From contig NC_011312.1 in NCBI RefSeq assembly GCF_000196495.1, forward strand, positions 558,001 to 622,000: 64,000 bases of DNA. Reading direction: 5' to 3'. Source of the DNA: Aliivibrio salmonicida LFI1238. GTDB lineage: Bacteria; Pseudomonadota; Gammaproteobacteria; Enterobacterales; Vibrionaceae. Below the pieces are notes generated by a model, which worked only from the letters and a program-made list of their open reading frames with translations, ran no database searches and had not been told where the DNA came from. Each line of letters opens with the position of its first letter. Positions within the stretch are counted from its first letter, which is position 1. Made by a program: the position numbers and the translations under genes. Below are positions 16,311 through 25,487 of this stretch, piece after piece.

Positions 16311-17315
16311 TTACTGGCCTAGAGTTGCGACCATTATGGCTTTTATTGTGTGCATGCGATTTTCGGCTTCATCAAATACAATGGAGTAATCCGATTCAAA
16401 AACTTCATCGGTCACTTCTAACCCATTCATCCCGTATTTTTCTGCTATCTCTTTACCTAGAGCGGTTTCATCATTATGGAAGGCAGGTAAACAATGCATG
16501 AATTTAACATTGGGGTTATTAGTGGCTTTTATTACGTTCATATTGATTTGATATGGCGTCATCAGAGCGACACGTTCATCCCAAGCTTCAGGGGCTTCGC
16601 CCATAGAAACCCAAACATCGGTATATAAAAAATCACACCCTTCAACACCCGTTGTTACGTCTTCGGTTAGAATGATTTTAGCGCCTGTTTGACTCGCAAT
16701 TTCTTGGCATTGTGTTACTAGCGTATCTTCTGGCCAAAATTGTTTTGGTGCAACGAGACGGATCTCCATGCCCATTTTCGCTGCCCCTACCATTAGTGAG
16801 TTACCCATGTTATTGCGGGCATCCCCAAGGTAGGCAAATTTGATTTGATTTAATTGCTTATCTTCTGCGTATTCTTGCATAGTAAGGAAATCAGCGAGAA
16901 TTTGAGTTGGATGAAATTCATCAGTGAGCCCATTCCATACTGGAACCCCTGCGTATTTACCAAGCTCTTCAACAATCGATTGCCCAAAGCCACGATATTC
17001 AATGCCATCATACATACGGCCCAATACACGAGCCGTATCTTTTATTGATTCTTTGTGACCAATTTGAGATCCAGAAGGCCCAAGATAAGTGACTTTAGCT
17101 CCTTGATCAAAGGCCGCGACTTCAAAAGCGCATCGAGTTCGAGTGGATGACTTTTCAAAAATAAGCGCAATATTTTTACCCGATAAACGCGGTTGTTCAT
17201 AACCTGCGTATTTTGCTTTTTTTAAATCAGCAGATAAATCGAGTAAATGCTGAATTTCTTTAGGTGTGAAATCCAACAGTTTAAGAAAATTTCTATTACG
17301 TAAATTAAAAGCCAT
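16311..17315 (-). CDS. argF: Ornithine carbamoyltransferase ArgF
   Basis: Forms citrulline from ornithine and carbamoyl phosphate, or the reverse in arginine catabolism. The start at 17315 (MAFNLRNRNFLKLLDF) has AAGGAGC upstream and gives 334 residues, the E. coli size. Key motifs are SSTRTRCAFEVA (carbamoyl phosphate, about residues 56-67), FHPTQ (about 133) and FMHCLPAFHN (catalytic Cys, about 272-281). It lies 95 bp downstream of arcA on the same strand; whether it acts in biosynthesis or catabolism cannot be told from sequence alone. Confidence 0.95.
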   Translation of the reverse strand: MAFNLRNRNFLKLLDFTPKEIQHLLDLSADLKKAKYAGYEQPRLSGKNIALIFEKSSTRTRCAFEVAAFDQGAKVTYLGPSGSQIGHKESIKDTARVLGRMYDGIEYRGFGQSIVEELGKYAGVPVWNGLTDEFHPTQILADFLTMQEYAEDKQLNQIKFAYLGDARNNMGNSLMVGAAKMGMEIRLVAPKQFWPEDTLVTQCQEIASQTGAKIILTEDVTTGVEGCDFLYTDVWVSMGEAPEAWDERVALMTPYQINMNVIKATNNPNVKFMHCLPAFHNDETALGKEIAEKYGMNGLEVTDEVFESDYSIVFDEAENRMHTIKAIMVATLGQ

Positions 17316-17410
17316 ACCATGCTCCTTGGTGTTGTGCCAAATCTGAAAATTCATTTAAACATATAAATGCATTAAATGTGAATATATATTTTATTGTTTT
17401 GTGGGTTTTA

Positions 17411-18631
17411 TTAAATACCATCTCTTTCTATTGGGCAGCTCATGCAGCGAGCACCTCCTCTACCTCGACCTAATTCATCCCCCATTATTGGTAGAACAGT
17501 AATACCCGCTTTATCGTATTTTTCATTGGTGTAGACATTACGTTCATACGCGACGACAACGCCAGGTTTAATTGTGAGCACATTATTAGCATCATGCCAT
17601 TGCTCTCGTTCCGCTTCGTAACTATCCCCACCGGTGGTAATAATATTAAGAGAGTCAAGTTCTAATGCCTGCATTAGTGAGTGTTCAAAATTAGGTTTTT
17701 CTTGAATGGCTAATTGTTGATCCCCACAAGGAGTGATTGACCAACAAGGCATATTTTTATCGATAACTCGTGGATATACTGAAAATACATTATGGTCCAT
17801 GTGTGTCATTACCGTATCTAAATGCATACAAGATCGGTTTTCAGGCAGTTTAATCGCGATAACTTGTTTGGCTTGTTCTGTTCTGAAAAGCTGTTTTGCT
17901 AGGTTTTCAATACCTTGTGGGGTTGTTCGCTCTGAGATCCCAACAAGTACATTTCCTTTGCCTATGATCAATACATCCCCACCTTCTATCGTCGCGTTAT
18001 CGTAGTGGCGATTTTCATCCCCAAAGTAACGAGGGAAGGATTGATTTGAAAACAAAGGATGCCATTTATAAATGGCTCGCAAATGGTTGGATTCTCTTTT
18101 ACGAGCGGCTTTTGCCATCGGGTTGATTGAAACGCCACCATAAATCCAACATGAAGTATCACGAGTAAATAAATGATTAGGAAGTGGGTCGATAACAAAA
18201 TCGAACGGGTCACTCAATTGTTGAAGCATTGAAGGCGCTTTGAATGGTAATTCAATAAATGCTAATCCTCCCAATAAAATTGAGGCGAGCTCTTTGTTGT
18301 TTTTTTCGAGTAGAAAAGCCCTAATTTGATTAGCAAAGGTTGGACCAAAACGATAATGAGAAATTTGATGCCTTAATAACCATTGTTTCGCTTCTGGATG
18401 AGCGAGCGTCTCTTCGAGTAAATCTTGAAGTAATAAGACTTCAACATCTTGCTGTCTAAGTGTGGCAACAAATTGATCGTGTTCATGAAGCGCTTTTTCA
18501 ACGGAGAGGACATCATCAAAAAGAAGGTTGTGACAGTTGGTTGGCGTTAAATGGCTTAATGCTCGCTCTGGACGATGAAGAATGACACGACGAAGTTGGC
18601 CAATTTCGGAGCCAACAAATAGCTTACTCAT
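17411..18631 (-). CDS. arcA: Arginine deiminase ArcA
   Basis: Hydrolyses arginine to citrulline and ammonia, the first step of the ADI pathway. The 406 residues match the family. Visible motifs are the substrate-binding RDTSCWIYG (about residues 155-163), IEGGDVLIIGKGNVLVGIS, the histidine motif CMHLDTVMTHMD and the catalytic Cys396 in GRGRGGARCMSCP. Note that this arcA is not the redox response regulator of the same name. argF follows; no carbamate kinase gene (arcC) or antiporter (arcD) is in the window. Confidence 0.95.
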   Translation of the reverse strand: MSKLFVGSEIGQLRRVILHRPERALSHLTPTNCHNLLFDDVLSVEKALHEHDQFVATLRQQDVEVLLLQDLLEETLAHPEAKQWLLRHQISHYRFGPTFANQIRAFLLEKNNKELASILLGGLAFIELPFKAPSMLQQLSDPFDFVIDPLPNHLFTRDTSCWIYGGVSINPMAKAARKRESNHLRAIYKWHPLFSNQSFPRYFGDENRHYDNATIEGGDVLIIGKGNVLVGISERTTPQGIENLAKQLFRTEQAKQVIAIKLPENRSCMHLDTVMTHMDHNVFSVYPRVIDKNMPCWSITPCGDQQLAIQEKPNFEHSLMQALELDSLNIITTGGDSYEAEREQWHDANNVLTIKPGVVVAYERNVYTNEKYDKAGITVLPIMGDELGRGRGGARCMSCPIERDGI

Positions 18632-18783
18632 AAGATTCCTTTCTAATATTTACTGCTATAAGAGAAATAATACCGTATAGAAAGTATTATTTCTTTAATT
18701 ATTGAAGTGCTAGGGAATTTGGATTGGGCAGGCTATAATGCTTAAGTTAATTTTTATTATTTTATACAGTGTGGAGCCTTACT

Positions 18784-19200
18784 ATGTCTCAAGAAGACGA
18801 ATATCTATCAGTTGAACAATTTCTTGAATTTCAAAAAATAGAAACGCGTGAAATTATTGAGTCGCTAAAAGCTGACGGAAGTGAGCCTGAAGCACTGTAT
18901 GCTATCGAGCACCACTTGATGGCTGAAGACTTTAAAGCGCTTGAAAATGCCGTTGTTGAAGCATTTAAAATGGGTTTTGAAGTATTAGAAGCAGAAGAAC
19001 TTGAAGATGAAAACGGTGCTAAAATTCTTTGCTGTGATGCAGTGATGGATTGTGCATTAGATGCTGACGTGATTGACTCTCAAGTAGAGAAATTAGTTCT
19101 GATCGCTGAGAAATTCGACATTATCTATGATGGTTGGGGTACATACTACGAAGGCGAAGACGCTGAGTATGACGTTATTGAAGATGGTGACGACGAATAA
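18784..19200 (+). CDS. rraB: Regulator of RNase E activity RraB
   Basis: Small, strongly acidic protein (138 residues from the ATG at 18784) that binds RNase E and changes the set of RNAs it degrades. The family core ADGSEPEALYAIEHHLMAED and the acidic tail rich in E and D (YYEGEDAEYDVIEDGDDE) are visible. The start five codons upstream (18769) is open but less likely. A TATAAT lies at 18734-18739. Its neighbourhood beside argF/arcA resembles the yjgD locus. Confidence 0.93.
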   Translation: MSQEDEYLSVEQFLEFQKIETREIIESLKADGSEPEALYAIEHHLMAEDFKALENAVVEAFKMGFEVLEAEELEDENGAKILCCDAVMDCALDADVIDSQVEKLVLIAEKFDIIYDGWGTYYEGEDAEYDVIEDGDDE

Positions 19201-19227
19201 CATTACCGTAGTACGGTAATAAAAGAT

Positions 19228-19272
19228 AATGCCCTAGGCCTGTTGATAAACAGATACTGGGGCATTTTTTTA
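19228..19272 (+). terminator. Terminator after rraB
   Basis: ATGCCC pairs with GGGCAT, with an inner CTGTT/AACAG stem, and TTTTTTT follows. A second small inverted repeat (TACCGTAGTACGGTA, 19204-19218) lies just upstream. Confidence 0.75.
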
Positions 19273-19287
19273 GGGATGAATATAGTA

Positions 19288-20124
19288 ATGAACTCAAGAA
19301 TTCTACTTAATGGGGAAAAGGCCTTATGGCAGCTATCACCATTAACAGATACAAGCCTACCGATTAAAGATATTCCGATCCAACAAGGTGTAGCATTCGC
19401 TTATGATGTGCTTTCTGTCGAAGATGCAAATCATCAAGAGTGGCACTTGATGCGTTTTTTTGATGTGGATGAAACCTTACTGAGCTACCCTGCGATAGAG
19501 TTAGTGATGAGTGGTGTTTCTCGTTATGCAGAAGTCAGAATTAACGGTGTGGCGGTATTTGATTGTAATGAATTGATGACGCGTTATCGTAAGGACATCA
19601 AAGAATACTTACAGTTAGGAGGCAATCGTTTTGAAATTCTTTTTCTAGAAGAAGACGATGAAGACTGGTTGTTAGATGATAATGAAGTCAGCGGTGTTTG
19701 CGAAATAAATCAAGCGTATTATCGCCGTTTTGGTGCAGTGCAAAGCATTGATATAAAAGATGACATTGGAGTTTTTGGTGTTTGTTTTTTTCAGCCTATC
19801 CCACACCTTTCTTTAAATCATATTAGTATCGAACAAATTTGGCACCATGGTTGTGAGTTAAAAGTAGACGTGCGTTTCCATACGTATAAACCCAATCTTA
19901 TTTCTGCCAGTATTAAGTTTGATGGCATGACATTGACGCTTCCTGTGGATGTAAGAAGTGATCATGTGTCGGCGTTATTCCAAGTAGAAGCGCCAAAATA
20001 TTGGGATGATCAAATGCAAAACTCAGATGATCTCTATGTAATTGACGTAATACTCGATGGTCAGCACCATGAACTTGAAATTGGCTTATGTCGAACAGAA
20101 AATGTGATTCACTTTCCTTTGTAA
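19288..20124 (+). CDS. Hypothetical protein with a possible GH2-type sugar-binding fold
   Basis: A 278-residue protein of unknown function. The preferred start is ATG at 19288, with AGGG 12 bases upstream; ATG at 19276 is possible but abuts that site. There is no signal peptide or membrane segment. The N-terminal half (NGEKALWQLSPLTD, DIPIQQGVAFAYDVLSV, HLMRFFDVDETLLSYPAIEL, SRYAEVRINGVAVFDC) resembles by eye the jelly-roll domain that opens beta-mannosidases and other GH2 enzymes. No catalytic barrel follows, only beta-rich sequence that could be an Ig-like domain. An acidic insert (EEDDEDWLLDDNE) sits near residue 130. It lies alone between two terminators. The fold assignment is an inference. 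Confidence 0.6.
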   Translation: MNSRILLNGEKALWQLSPLTDTSLPIKDIPIQQGVAFAYDVLSVEDANHQEWHLMRFFDVDETLLSYPAIELVMSGVSRYAEVRINGVAVFDCNELMTRYRKDIKEYLQLGGNRFEILFLEEDDEDWLLDDNEVSGVCEINQAYYRRFGAVQSIDIKDDIGVFGVCFFQPIPHLSLNHISIEQIWHHGCELKVDVRFHTYKPNLISASIKFDGMTLTLPVDVRSDHVSALFQVEAPKYWDDQMQNSDDLYVIDVILDGQHHELEIGLCRTENVIHFPL

Positions 20125-20204
20125 GTCATTTTAGTGAATTTATAGTAATGCCAGTAATCATAGGCAGTAGTCTTATTTTTTGATTACGAAAAAGAACCGA
20201 TAAT

Positions 20205-20238
20205 AAAAAGGCCGATGTATTAACATCGGCCTTTTTTA
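20205..20238. terminator. Bidirectional terminator between the hypothetical gene and valS
   Basis: AAAGGCCGATGT and ACATCGGCCTTT form a perfect 12-bp stem around ATTA, with A- and T-tracts on either side. It sits between convergent genes. Confidence 0.88.
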
Positions 20239-20280
20239 TGCATTACGATAATATCAACCTAATAAAGATAAAAGGCTTAC

Positions 20281-23142
20281 TTATAGTGCCGCAATCGTTT
20301 CTTTTTGTGCTTCTAGCTTAACAAGAGTTTCGTTATAGCCATCTAGCTTTTCACGTTCTTTAGCGATAACAACTTCAGGGGCTTTAGCAACGAAACCTTC
20401 GTTACCTAATTTACCTTCGATACGTTTAATCTCGCCTTGGATTTTCGCTACTTCTTTATCTAAACGAGCAAGTTCTGCATCTTTGTCAATAAGACCCGCC
20501 ATTGGGATCATCAATTCAGATTTACCAACAAGAGAAGTCGCACATGCAGGCGTCTCTTCATTGTCGTCAAGCACTTTGATGCTGTCTAGTTTTGCTAGAG
20601 ATGTGAGTACAATCTCATTTGCCTTAATACGCGCTGCGTCTTTCTCATCAGCCACTTTAATCATTACGTCTAAGCCTTTGCTTGGCGCTATGTCGTATTC
20701 TGCACGTAAATTACGGATGCTTGTAATGAAGGCTTTAACCCACTCAAGATCAGAAACAACATCAGCGTTGAAGTTTTCTTCATTAAACTGAGGTAATGCT
20801 TGAGTCATGATCGTTTCGCCTTCCACACCATCAACTAATGGCTTAACGCTCTGCCAGATTGATTCAGTGATGTAAGGAAGAATAGGGTGAGCAAGACGTA
20901 ATGTCTTTTCAAGAACCGTGATCAATGTATAACGAGTTGCACGTTGTTGTGCTTCAGTACCTTTCCAAAGAACCGGTTTAGTTAGTTCTAAATACCAGTC
21001 ACAGAATTGGTTCCAGATGAATTCATACAGAGTGTTCGCTGCCATATCTAGACGGTAGTTGTCTAGGTGAGCATTAAACTCTTTCGCTGCAACTTCAAAC
21101 TGAGAAGTGATCCATTGGTCAGCTAGTGAGAACTCAAGCTCTGCACCTTCAGCCATGCCACAATCGTGCTCTTCTGTGTTCATCAATACGTAACGACTTG
21201 CGTTCCATAGTTTGTTACAGAAGTTACGGTAACCTTCAAGACGTTTCATATCCCAGTTGATATCACGACCTGTCGATGCCATTGCTGCAAGAGTGAAACG
21301 TAGGGCATCAGTACCGTAGGGTTCGATACCGCCTTCAAACGTTTTACGCGTTGCTTTTTCGATCTTCTTAGCCAGTTGAGGTTGCATCATGTTGCCACAA
21401 CGTTTTTCAACTAATTCTTCAAGGCCGATACCATCGATCATATCGATAGGATCAAGTACATTACCTTTCGATTTAGACATTTTATCGCCATTTTCATCGC
21501 GGATAAGACCTGTCATGTAAACGGTTTTAAATGGTACTTGTGCATTGCCTTCTTCGTCTTTCACGAAGTGCATGGTCATCATGATCATACGAGCAACCCA
21601 GAAGAAGATAATATCAAAGCCTGATACTAGAACTTCTGATGGGTGGAATGTTTTAAGTGCGTCTGTGTTTTCAGGCCAGCCTTGTGTGCCAAACGTCCAA
21701 AGCGCAGAAGAGAACCACGTATCAAGTACATCGTCGTCTTGGCGAAGTACAACAACAGGTGCAAGGTTGTTTTTCTCACGAACTTCTTCTTCAGAACGAC
21801 CAACGTAAACTTTACCGCTGTTGTCATACCAAGCAGGGATTCTGTGGCCCCACCAAAGTTGACGAGAAATACACCAATCTTGAACGTCACGCATCCAAGA
21901 GAAGTACATGTTTTCATATTGTTTAGGGACAAACTTGATTTGACCATCTTCAACCGCTTTAACTGCAGGCGCAGCAAGAGGAGCAGTACGTACGTACCAT
22001 TGGTCAGTTAGCATTGGTTCGATAACAACACCACCACGGTCACCGTAAGGAACGGTTAAGTCATGATCTTTGATCTCTTCAAGGAGACCCAGTTCATCGA
22101 ACTCAGCAACGATAGCTTTACGAGCAGCAAAGCGCTCCATGCCGTGATATTTAGCAGGAAGTTCAGCACTGTAGACATCACTTTCTTCACCGTTCGTTGT
22201 GAATACTTCAGCGGTTTCACGAATATCAGCGTTAAAAGTAAGGATGTTGATCATTGGCAGGCTATGACGTTTACCTACTTCGTAATCGTTAAAGTCATGA
22301 GCTGGAGTGATTTTCACACAACCCGTGCCTTTATCCATGTCCGCATGCTCATCGCCTACGATAGGAATTAAACGACCAACAATAGGCAGTTCAATGTGTT
22401 GACCGATCAGATCTTTGTAACGAGGATCTTCAGGGTTAACTGCAACGCCAGTATCACCAAGCATGGTTTCTGGACGAGTGGTTGCAACTACGATGTAGTC
22501 TTTACCATCAGCCGTTTTAACACCGTTTGCTAGTGGGTAGCGGAAATGCCACATGAAGCCTTTTTTGTCTTTGCTTTCAACTTCAAGATCAGAAATTGCG
22601 GTGTGCAATTTAGGATCCCAGTTTACTAGACGTTTACCACGGTAGATAAGGTCTTCTTCGAATAGACGAACAAACACTTCTTGAGTCGCAGCAGATAGAC
22701 CGTCATCCATTGTGAATCGTTCACGATCCCAATCAACAGAGGCACCAAGACGACGAAGTTGCTTTGTAATTGTGCCGCCAGATTCTGCTTTCCATTCCCA
22801 AATTTTATCGATGAAAGTCTCACGACCGTAATCGTGTTTTGTTTTGCCTTCTTCAGCCGCAATCTTACGCTCAACAACCATTTGGGTCGCGATACCTGCG
22901 TGGTCAGTACCTACTTGCCAAAGGGTATTTTTTCCTTTCATACGTTCAGCACGGATCAGTGTATCCATGATCGTATCTTGGAAAGCGTGGCCCATGTGCA
23001 GGCTACCCGTGACGTTTGGTGGCGGGATCATGATGCTGTAAGCTTCTTTTGATGTGTCGCCATGAGGCTTAAAGTAGCCTTTTTCTTCCCAAGTCTGGTA
23101 CAGAGCTTGTTCTATCGATTGCGGGTTATATGTCTTTTCCAT
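20281..23142 (-). CDS. valS: Valyl-tRNA synthetase ValS
   Basis: Class I aminoacyl-tRNA synthetase that charges tRNA-Val and edits threonine. The start at 23142 (MEKTYNPQSIEQALYQTWEE) gives 953 residues (E. coli 951); the open frame runs 14 codons further upstream. The HIGH-type motif is PPNVTGSLHMGHAF (about residues 41-54), the KMSKS motif is KMSKSKGN (about 555), and the editing domain shows TTRPETMLGDTGVAVNP. The C-terminal coiled coil (AELARLDKEVAKIQGEIKRI) is typical of ValS. holC lies directly upstream. Confidence 0.97.
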   Translation of the reverse strand: MEKTYNPQSIEQALYQTWEEKGYFKPHGDTSKEAYSIMIPPPNVTGSLHMGHAFQDTIMDTLIRAERMKGKNTLWQVGTDHAGIATQMVVERKIAAEEGKTKHDYGRETFIDKIWEWKAESGGTITKQLRRLGASVDWDRERFTMDDGLSAATQEVFVRLFEEDLIYRGKRLVNWDPKLHTAISDLEVESKDKKGFMWHFRYPLANGVKTADGKDYIVVATTRPETMLGDTGVAVNPEDPRYKDLIGQHIELPIVGRLIPIVGDEHADMDKGTGCVKITPAHDFNDYEVGKRHSLPMINILTFNADIRETAEVFTTNGEESDVYSAELPAKYHGMERFAARKAIVAEFDELGLLEEIKDHDLTVPYGDRGGVVIEPMLTDQWYVRTAPLAAPAVKAVEDGQIKFVPKQYENMYFSWMRDVQDWCISRQLWWGHRIPAWYDNSGKVYVGRSEEEVREKNNLAPVVVLRQDDDVLDTWFSSALWTFGTQGWPENTDALKTFHPSEVLVSGFDIIFFWVARMIMMTMHFVKDEEGNAQVPFKTVYMTGLIRDENGDKMSKSKGNVLDPIDMIDGIGLEELVEKRCGNMMQPQLAKKIEKATRKTFEGGIEPYGTDALRFTLAAMASTGRDINWDMKRLEGYRNFCNKLWNASRYVLMNTEEHDCGMAEGAELEFSLADQWITSQFEVAAKEFNAHLDNYRLDMAANTLYEFIWNQFCDWYLELTKPVLWKGTEAQQRATRYTLITVLEKTLRLAHPILPYITESIWQSVKPLVDGVEGETIMTQALPQFNEENFNADVVSDLEWVKAFITSIRNLRAEYDIAPSKGLDVMIKVADEKDAARIKANEIVLTSLAKLDSIKVLDDNEETPACATSLVGKSELMIPMAGLIDKDAELARLDKEVAKIQGEIKRIEGKLGNEGFVAKAPEVVIAKEREKLDGYNETLVKLEAQKETIAAL

Positions 23143-23252
23143 AGTGTTCGTCACGAATATCTCTATTAAAAAGTGGAATGCCAAATATCATAGTTAATGG
23201 CTCTATCTGAAAAATGGTAATCAGTTGAGTCAGTTAGCTATGATGATTGGCA

Positions 23253-23696
23253 TTATTTCAATGTCTCGGTTTGCATGGCGCGGCCTGCATTTCGGTATAT
23301 TTTATACCTTTCTCGAGCGTGTTGTTTGACTTTTTCTTCACAGGGTACGAAGTCTACCACTTGAGCAAAGGAAACCGCAAAAGTTGCGACTTCTTGAGCT
23401 AAGTTTATTAGTACATGACGTCGCCCTGATGGGCGTAATGTTCCCCAGCCTATTTCTATCGGTGACCCTGATTTTGGTCCTTCGCCGATAAGATTATGAG
23501 GAATAAATTCAGAAACATCATTTTGCCAAAGCAATTCATCAATCAATAACGCCTGTTCTTTATCGTCACTTAAAATATAAACACGGGCATTTTGAGAGTA
23601 ATAGTAATGAGCGAGCTGACACACAAACTTTAACAACCCAGGTTGGGTTGCAGCAGGTGAGGTCGATTCAAGTACATAGAATAAAGCTTGGCTCAT
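23253..23696 (-). CDS. holC: DNA polymerase III chi subunit HolC
   Basis: Chi subunit of the clamp-loader complex; it links the psi subunit to SSB at the replication fork. The 147 residues match E. coli HolC. Recognised from the start (MSQALFYVLES), VYILSDDKEQALLIDELLWQ and the tail HARERYKIYRNAGRAM. The order pepA-holC-valS on one strand is the standard gammaproteobacterial arrangement and supports the call. Confidence 0.93.
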   Translation of the reverse strand: MSQALFYVLESTSPAATQPGLLKFVCQLAHYYYSQNARVYILSDDKEQALLIDELLWQNDVSEFIPHNLIGEGPKSGSPIEIGWGTLRPSGRRHVLINLAQEVATFAVSFAQVVDFVPCEEKVKQHARERYKIYRNAGRAMQTETLK

Positions 23697-23740
23697 AGTA
23701 TCTCTTATATTTTACAACATAATGACGGAAATAAAGTCAT

Positions 23741-23768
23741 TAAAAAAGGGCCTTAATATCGGCCCTTA
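23741..23768 (-). terminator. Terminator after pepA
   Basis: On the minus strand AAGGGCC and GGCCCTT pair around GATATTAA and are followed by TTTTT. It separates pepA from holC. Confidence 0.8.
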
Positions 23769-23789
23769 ATATCATGAAAGTGAGGAGGG

Positions 23790-25298
23790 TTACTCTACGC
23801 TTTCTGGACCTGAACGATTCAGTAAGAATTGGACAAGCAATGAGACTGGTCGGCCGGTAGAGCCTTTGTTTGCACCTGAAACCCAAGCGGTACCAGCACT
23901 ATCAATGTGAGCCCAGTTGTATTTCTTAGCAAAACGAGCAAGGAAACAACCAGCGGTAATAGTACCACCTGCTTTACCACCAATATTTGCCATGTCAGCG
24001 AACGGGCTATTTAACTGTTCGTTGTATTCTTCGGACATTGGTAAACGCCATGCACGATCACCTGATTGCTCTGACGCATTAATCAGTTCATGTGCTAATG
24101 GATTATGGTTAGAAAGCAGACCGTTGATGTGGTGGCCTAAAGCAACAACACATGCACCGGTTAACGTCGCGACATCAACCACACAATCTGGTTCGTAGCG
24201 CTCAACATACGTTAATGCGTCACAAAGAACCAAACGACCTTCTGCATCGGTATTTAATACTTCAACGGTTTGGCCTGACATGGTTGTTAAAATATCACCG
24301 GGGCGGTAAGAGTTACTGCTTGGCATGTTTTCACAACCAGCAAGTATACCAACAACATTTAATGGAAGATTTAGCTTCGCAAGTGCTTTCATTGCGCCAA
24401 AGACAGAAGCGGCGCCACACATGTCGTATTTCATCTCATCCATGCTATCGCTAGGTTTCAAAGAGATACCGCCGGAATCAAATGTTAGGCCTTTGCCGAT
24501 AAGGACAATTGGTTTTGCATCAGGATTCGGGTGGCCTTTGTATTCCATTACCGACATCATTGATTCATTGTGAGAGCCTTGGCCTACAGCTAGGTAAGAC
24601 GTCATTCCCAATTTCTTCATTTCTTCTTCGCCAATAACTTTTGTCGTTACGGTTTCAAAGTCGTCAGCAAGGCGGCGTGCTTGAGAAGCAAGATAAGCAG
24701 GGTTTGCAACGTTTGGTGGCATGTTGCCTAAATCTTTTGATGCTTTAACGCCAGAAGAGATAGAAAGACCGTGATTGATGGCTTTCTCACCTAAGCTAAG
24801 CTCTCTACGAGTTGGTACATTAAATACTAACTTACGAAGTGGGCGACGAGTCTCAGGTTTATTACTCTTGAATTGATTGAATGTGTATAAACTGTCTTTG
24901 GTTGATTCAACCGCTTGACGTACTTTCCAATACGTATCACGGCCTTTAACGTGTAGTTCTGTAAGGAAACATACTGCTTCCATAGAGCCCGTTTCATTTA
25001 GTGTGCTGATGGTTTTTTTGATGATATCTTTATACTGGCGCTCACCAAGTTCACGCTCTTTACCACAACCGACTAATAAAACACGCTCAGAAAGAATATT
25101 TGGTACTTGATGTAATAACAGCATTTGACCCGGTTTACCTTCTAGATCACCACGGCGAAGTAATGAACTAATGTAACCGTCACTGATTTTATCAAGCTGT
25201 TCTGCTATTGGAGACAAACGACGTGGTTCAAAAACACCGACAACGATACATGCGCTGCGTTGTTTCTCTGGACTGCCACTTTTTACACTGAACTCCAT
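23790..25298 (-). CDS. pepA: Leucyl aminopeptidase PepA
   Basis: Cytoplasmic M17 metallo-aminopeptidase; in E. coli the same protein also binds DNA in Xer recombination at cer and in carAB control. The signature [14 protein letters not shown] (about residue 350) and [16 protein letters not shown] hold the metal ligands and catalytic lysine. The 502 residues match E. coli PepA (503), with the N-terminal DNA-binding domain complete. Transcribed divergently from lptF. Confidence 0.97.
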
Positions 25299-25487
25299 GC
25301 GTACTCCTACATCCTAAAGACAAATAGAACTAAATGTTAGATAATGAGCAAAATCTAGTTAGATACTATAATATTAGTGTACCGATTTCGCAGGCTAACA
25401 TTTAGCCAAAGATTAAAAAATAAATGGTTTACACGGAAATTATAGTGATTCTGACAAAAATACAAGTTTTCTATAGGTAGATTCGAC

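Noticed and set aside
17316..17410. ARG boxes between arcA and argF
   Set aside because: AT-rich half-sites such as AAATGAATTTTC occur, but I could not find a convincing 18-bp palindrome by eye in such AT-rich DNA.
21627..22011. Several overlapping open frames on both strands within valS
   Set aside because: All are contained in the well-supported valS frame and have low-complexity, unlikely translations.
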